Positions 5,258 through 5,831 of a stretch of DNA of 5,831 bases are shown piece after piece. The notes beneath the pieces are model-generated. The model ran no database searches, was not told the DNA's origin, and saw only the letters and a program-made list of their open reading frames with translations. Made by a program: the position numbers and the translations under genes. The first letter of the stretch is position 1. Every line of letters starts with the position of its first letter. The stretch is from Actinomycetes bacterium (GTDB lineage Bacteria > Actinomycetota > Acidimicrobiia > Spongiisociales > UBA5794): positions 1-5,831 of the forward strand of contig JAJRYI010000349.1 in NCBI GenBank assembly GCA_024275815.1, read 5' to 3'.

Positions 5258-5831
5258 TCAACGGATCCGAGAGGCACCGAACACAGTGCCGAGAACAACG
5301 GCAACCGCCCTCCTCGCAGCGGCGTCTACGAGGTCGCCGTAGCCGTTGACGTGGGCACCGATGACGAGCCTTCCGCTCTCACATACGACGTCTCCGGGGG
5401 CACACACGTCGACCGTCACCGGCCGCAAGTGCTCGGGAAGCTCCAGGGCTCCAAATGAGCCCCCGCGAGCCGTCGATGGAACACCGATGCGGGTGACGCC
5501 GGGCTGGGAAGGGTCCCTGGTCGGGTCGGCGAGGAGCACCAACGCAACGATGCGCACGTCGGGTACCGACCCTGCCACCGCCTCCTTGACCACCTGGGCG
5601 CCCTGGGAGTACCCGACGAGAACGATGCTCGAACCGGCGCAGCGGGCAGACTCTCGGGCAAGCACTCTCCTGAGCTCCTCGACGCCACGCTGCACACTCC
5701 GGTCGTAGTCGCCGTTGATGAGCACGAGGCCGAACGAATCACTGACCGATATCGCCGGGTACTCGAGTGGCACATCGGTCACGGACCTGCCGCTGGAGAC
5801 GATCCGTTCGACGATCACATCGAGCGTCCCC
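5258..5831 (-). CDS. Cutinase-family serine hydrolase, C-terminal part (start beyond the window)
   Basis: The frame stays open to the right edge and ends at the TGA at 5258-5260. A GTG at 5818 could start it but is unlikely to be the true start, because the normal cutinase N-terminus would be missing. Counting from that Val, the nucleophile is Ser71 in GYSQGA. The acid is Asp143 in CAPGDVVC and the base is His156 in AHVNGY, matching the Ser-Asp-His triad of fungal cutinase (Ser120, Asp175, His188). Cys139 and Cys146 should form the conserved disulfide around the Asp loop. Cys60, just before the nucleophile strand, corresponds to the cysteine that pairs with one near the N-terminus, which would lie outside the window with the signal peptide. 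The protein should be secreted and hydrolyse ester bonds in lipids, polyesters or similar substrates; the exact substrate cannot be read here. It is convergent with tnaA, 275 bases apart, and unrelated in function. Confidence 0.87.
   Translation of the reverse strand, partial: GTLDVIVERIVSSGRSVTDVPLEYPAISVSDSFGLVLINGDYDRSVQRGVEELRRVLARESARCAGSSIVLVGYSQGAQVVKEAVAGSVPDVRIVALVLLADPTRDPSQPGVTRIGVPSTARGGSFGALELPEHLRPVTVDVCAPGDVVCESGRLVIGAHVNGYGDLVDAAARRAVAVVLGTVFGASRIR

Overview
The window is GC-rich DNA with strong GC bias at third codon positions. It most likely comes from an actinomycete-type bacterium, and I lean to the Acidimicrobiia or a related uncultured Actinomycetota lineage. The support is the long Thr/Pro tail on the secreted VanW protein, a cutinase-family secreted hydrolase, and the base composition. 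The taxonomic placement is inference, because the window has no rRNA or other marker gene.

Layout, left to right. (1) 110-1945, plus strand: a membrane-anchored or secreted VanW-domain protein, with a candidate -10 box and a purine-rich Shine-Dalgarno before it and a Thr-rich tail carrying a perfect 2 x 45 bp tandem repeat. (2) 1946-2274: an intergenic stretch with two GC-rich hairpins at the ends of an imperfect inverted repeat of about 165 bp. It looks like a small non-autonomous or REP-like repeat. (3) 2275-3150, plus strand: a divergent PlsC-like acyltransferase whose HX4D motif is intact but whose usual FPEGTR block is altered. (4) 3151-3602: a 452-bp intergenic region dense in structure. 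It holds an 18-bp repeat shared with region 2, a perfect 20-bp inverted repeat enclosing a 10-bp hairpin on nearly the same axis, a strong but gene-less Shine-Dalgarno-like sequence, a third degenerate repeat copy and a 3 x 7-bp direct repeat. (5) 3603-4982, plus strand: a PLP-dependent beta-eliminating lyase. Aligned from memory with tyrosine phenol-lyase and TnaA, its substrate-pocket residues are of the tryptophanase type. (6) 4983-5257: an intergenic stretch between convergent genes with a three-stem fold just after the lyase stop and another small hairpin. (7) 5258-5831, minus strand: the C-terminal part of a cutinase-family serine hydrolase whose start lies beyond the right edge.

The genes do not form an obvious operon or pathway. 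The gaps are 329 and 452 bp on the plus strand, and the last gene is convergent. Two products (VanW and cutinase) act outside the membrane, one is probably a membrane-lipid acyltransferase, and one is a cytoplasmic amino-acid lyase that would make indole, pyruvate and ammonia from tryptophan. I see no defence system, phage gene, transposase or CRISPR array. The most unusual content is the intergenic repeat and hairpin family, especially the nested structure before the tryptophanase gene.
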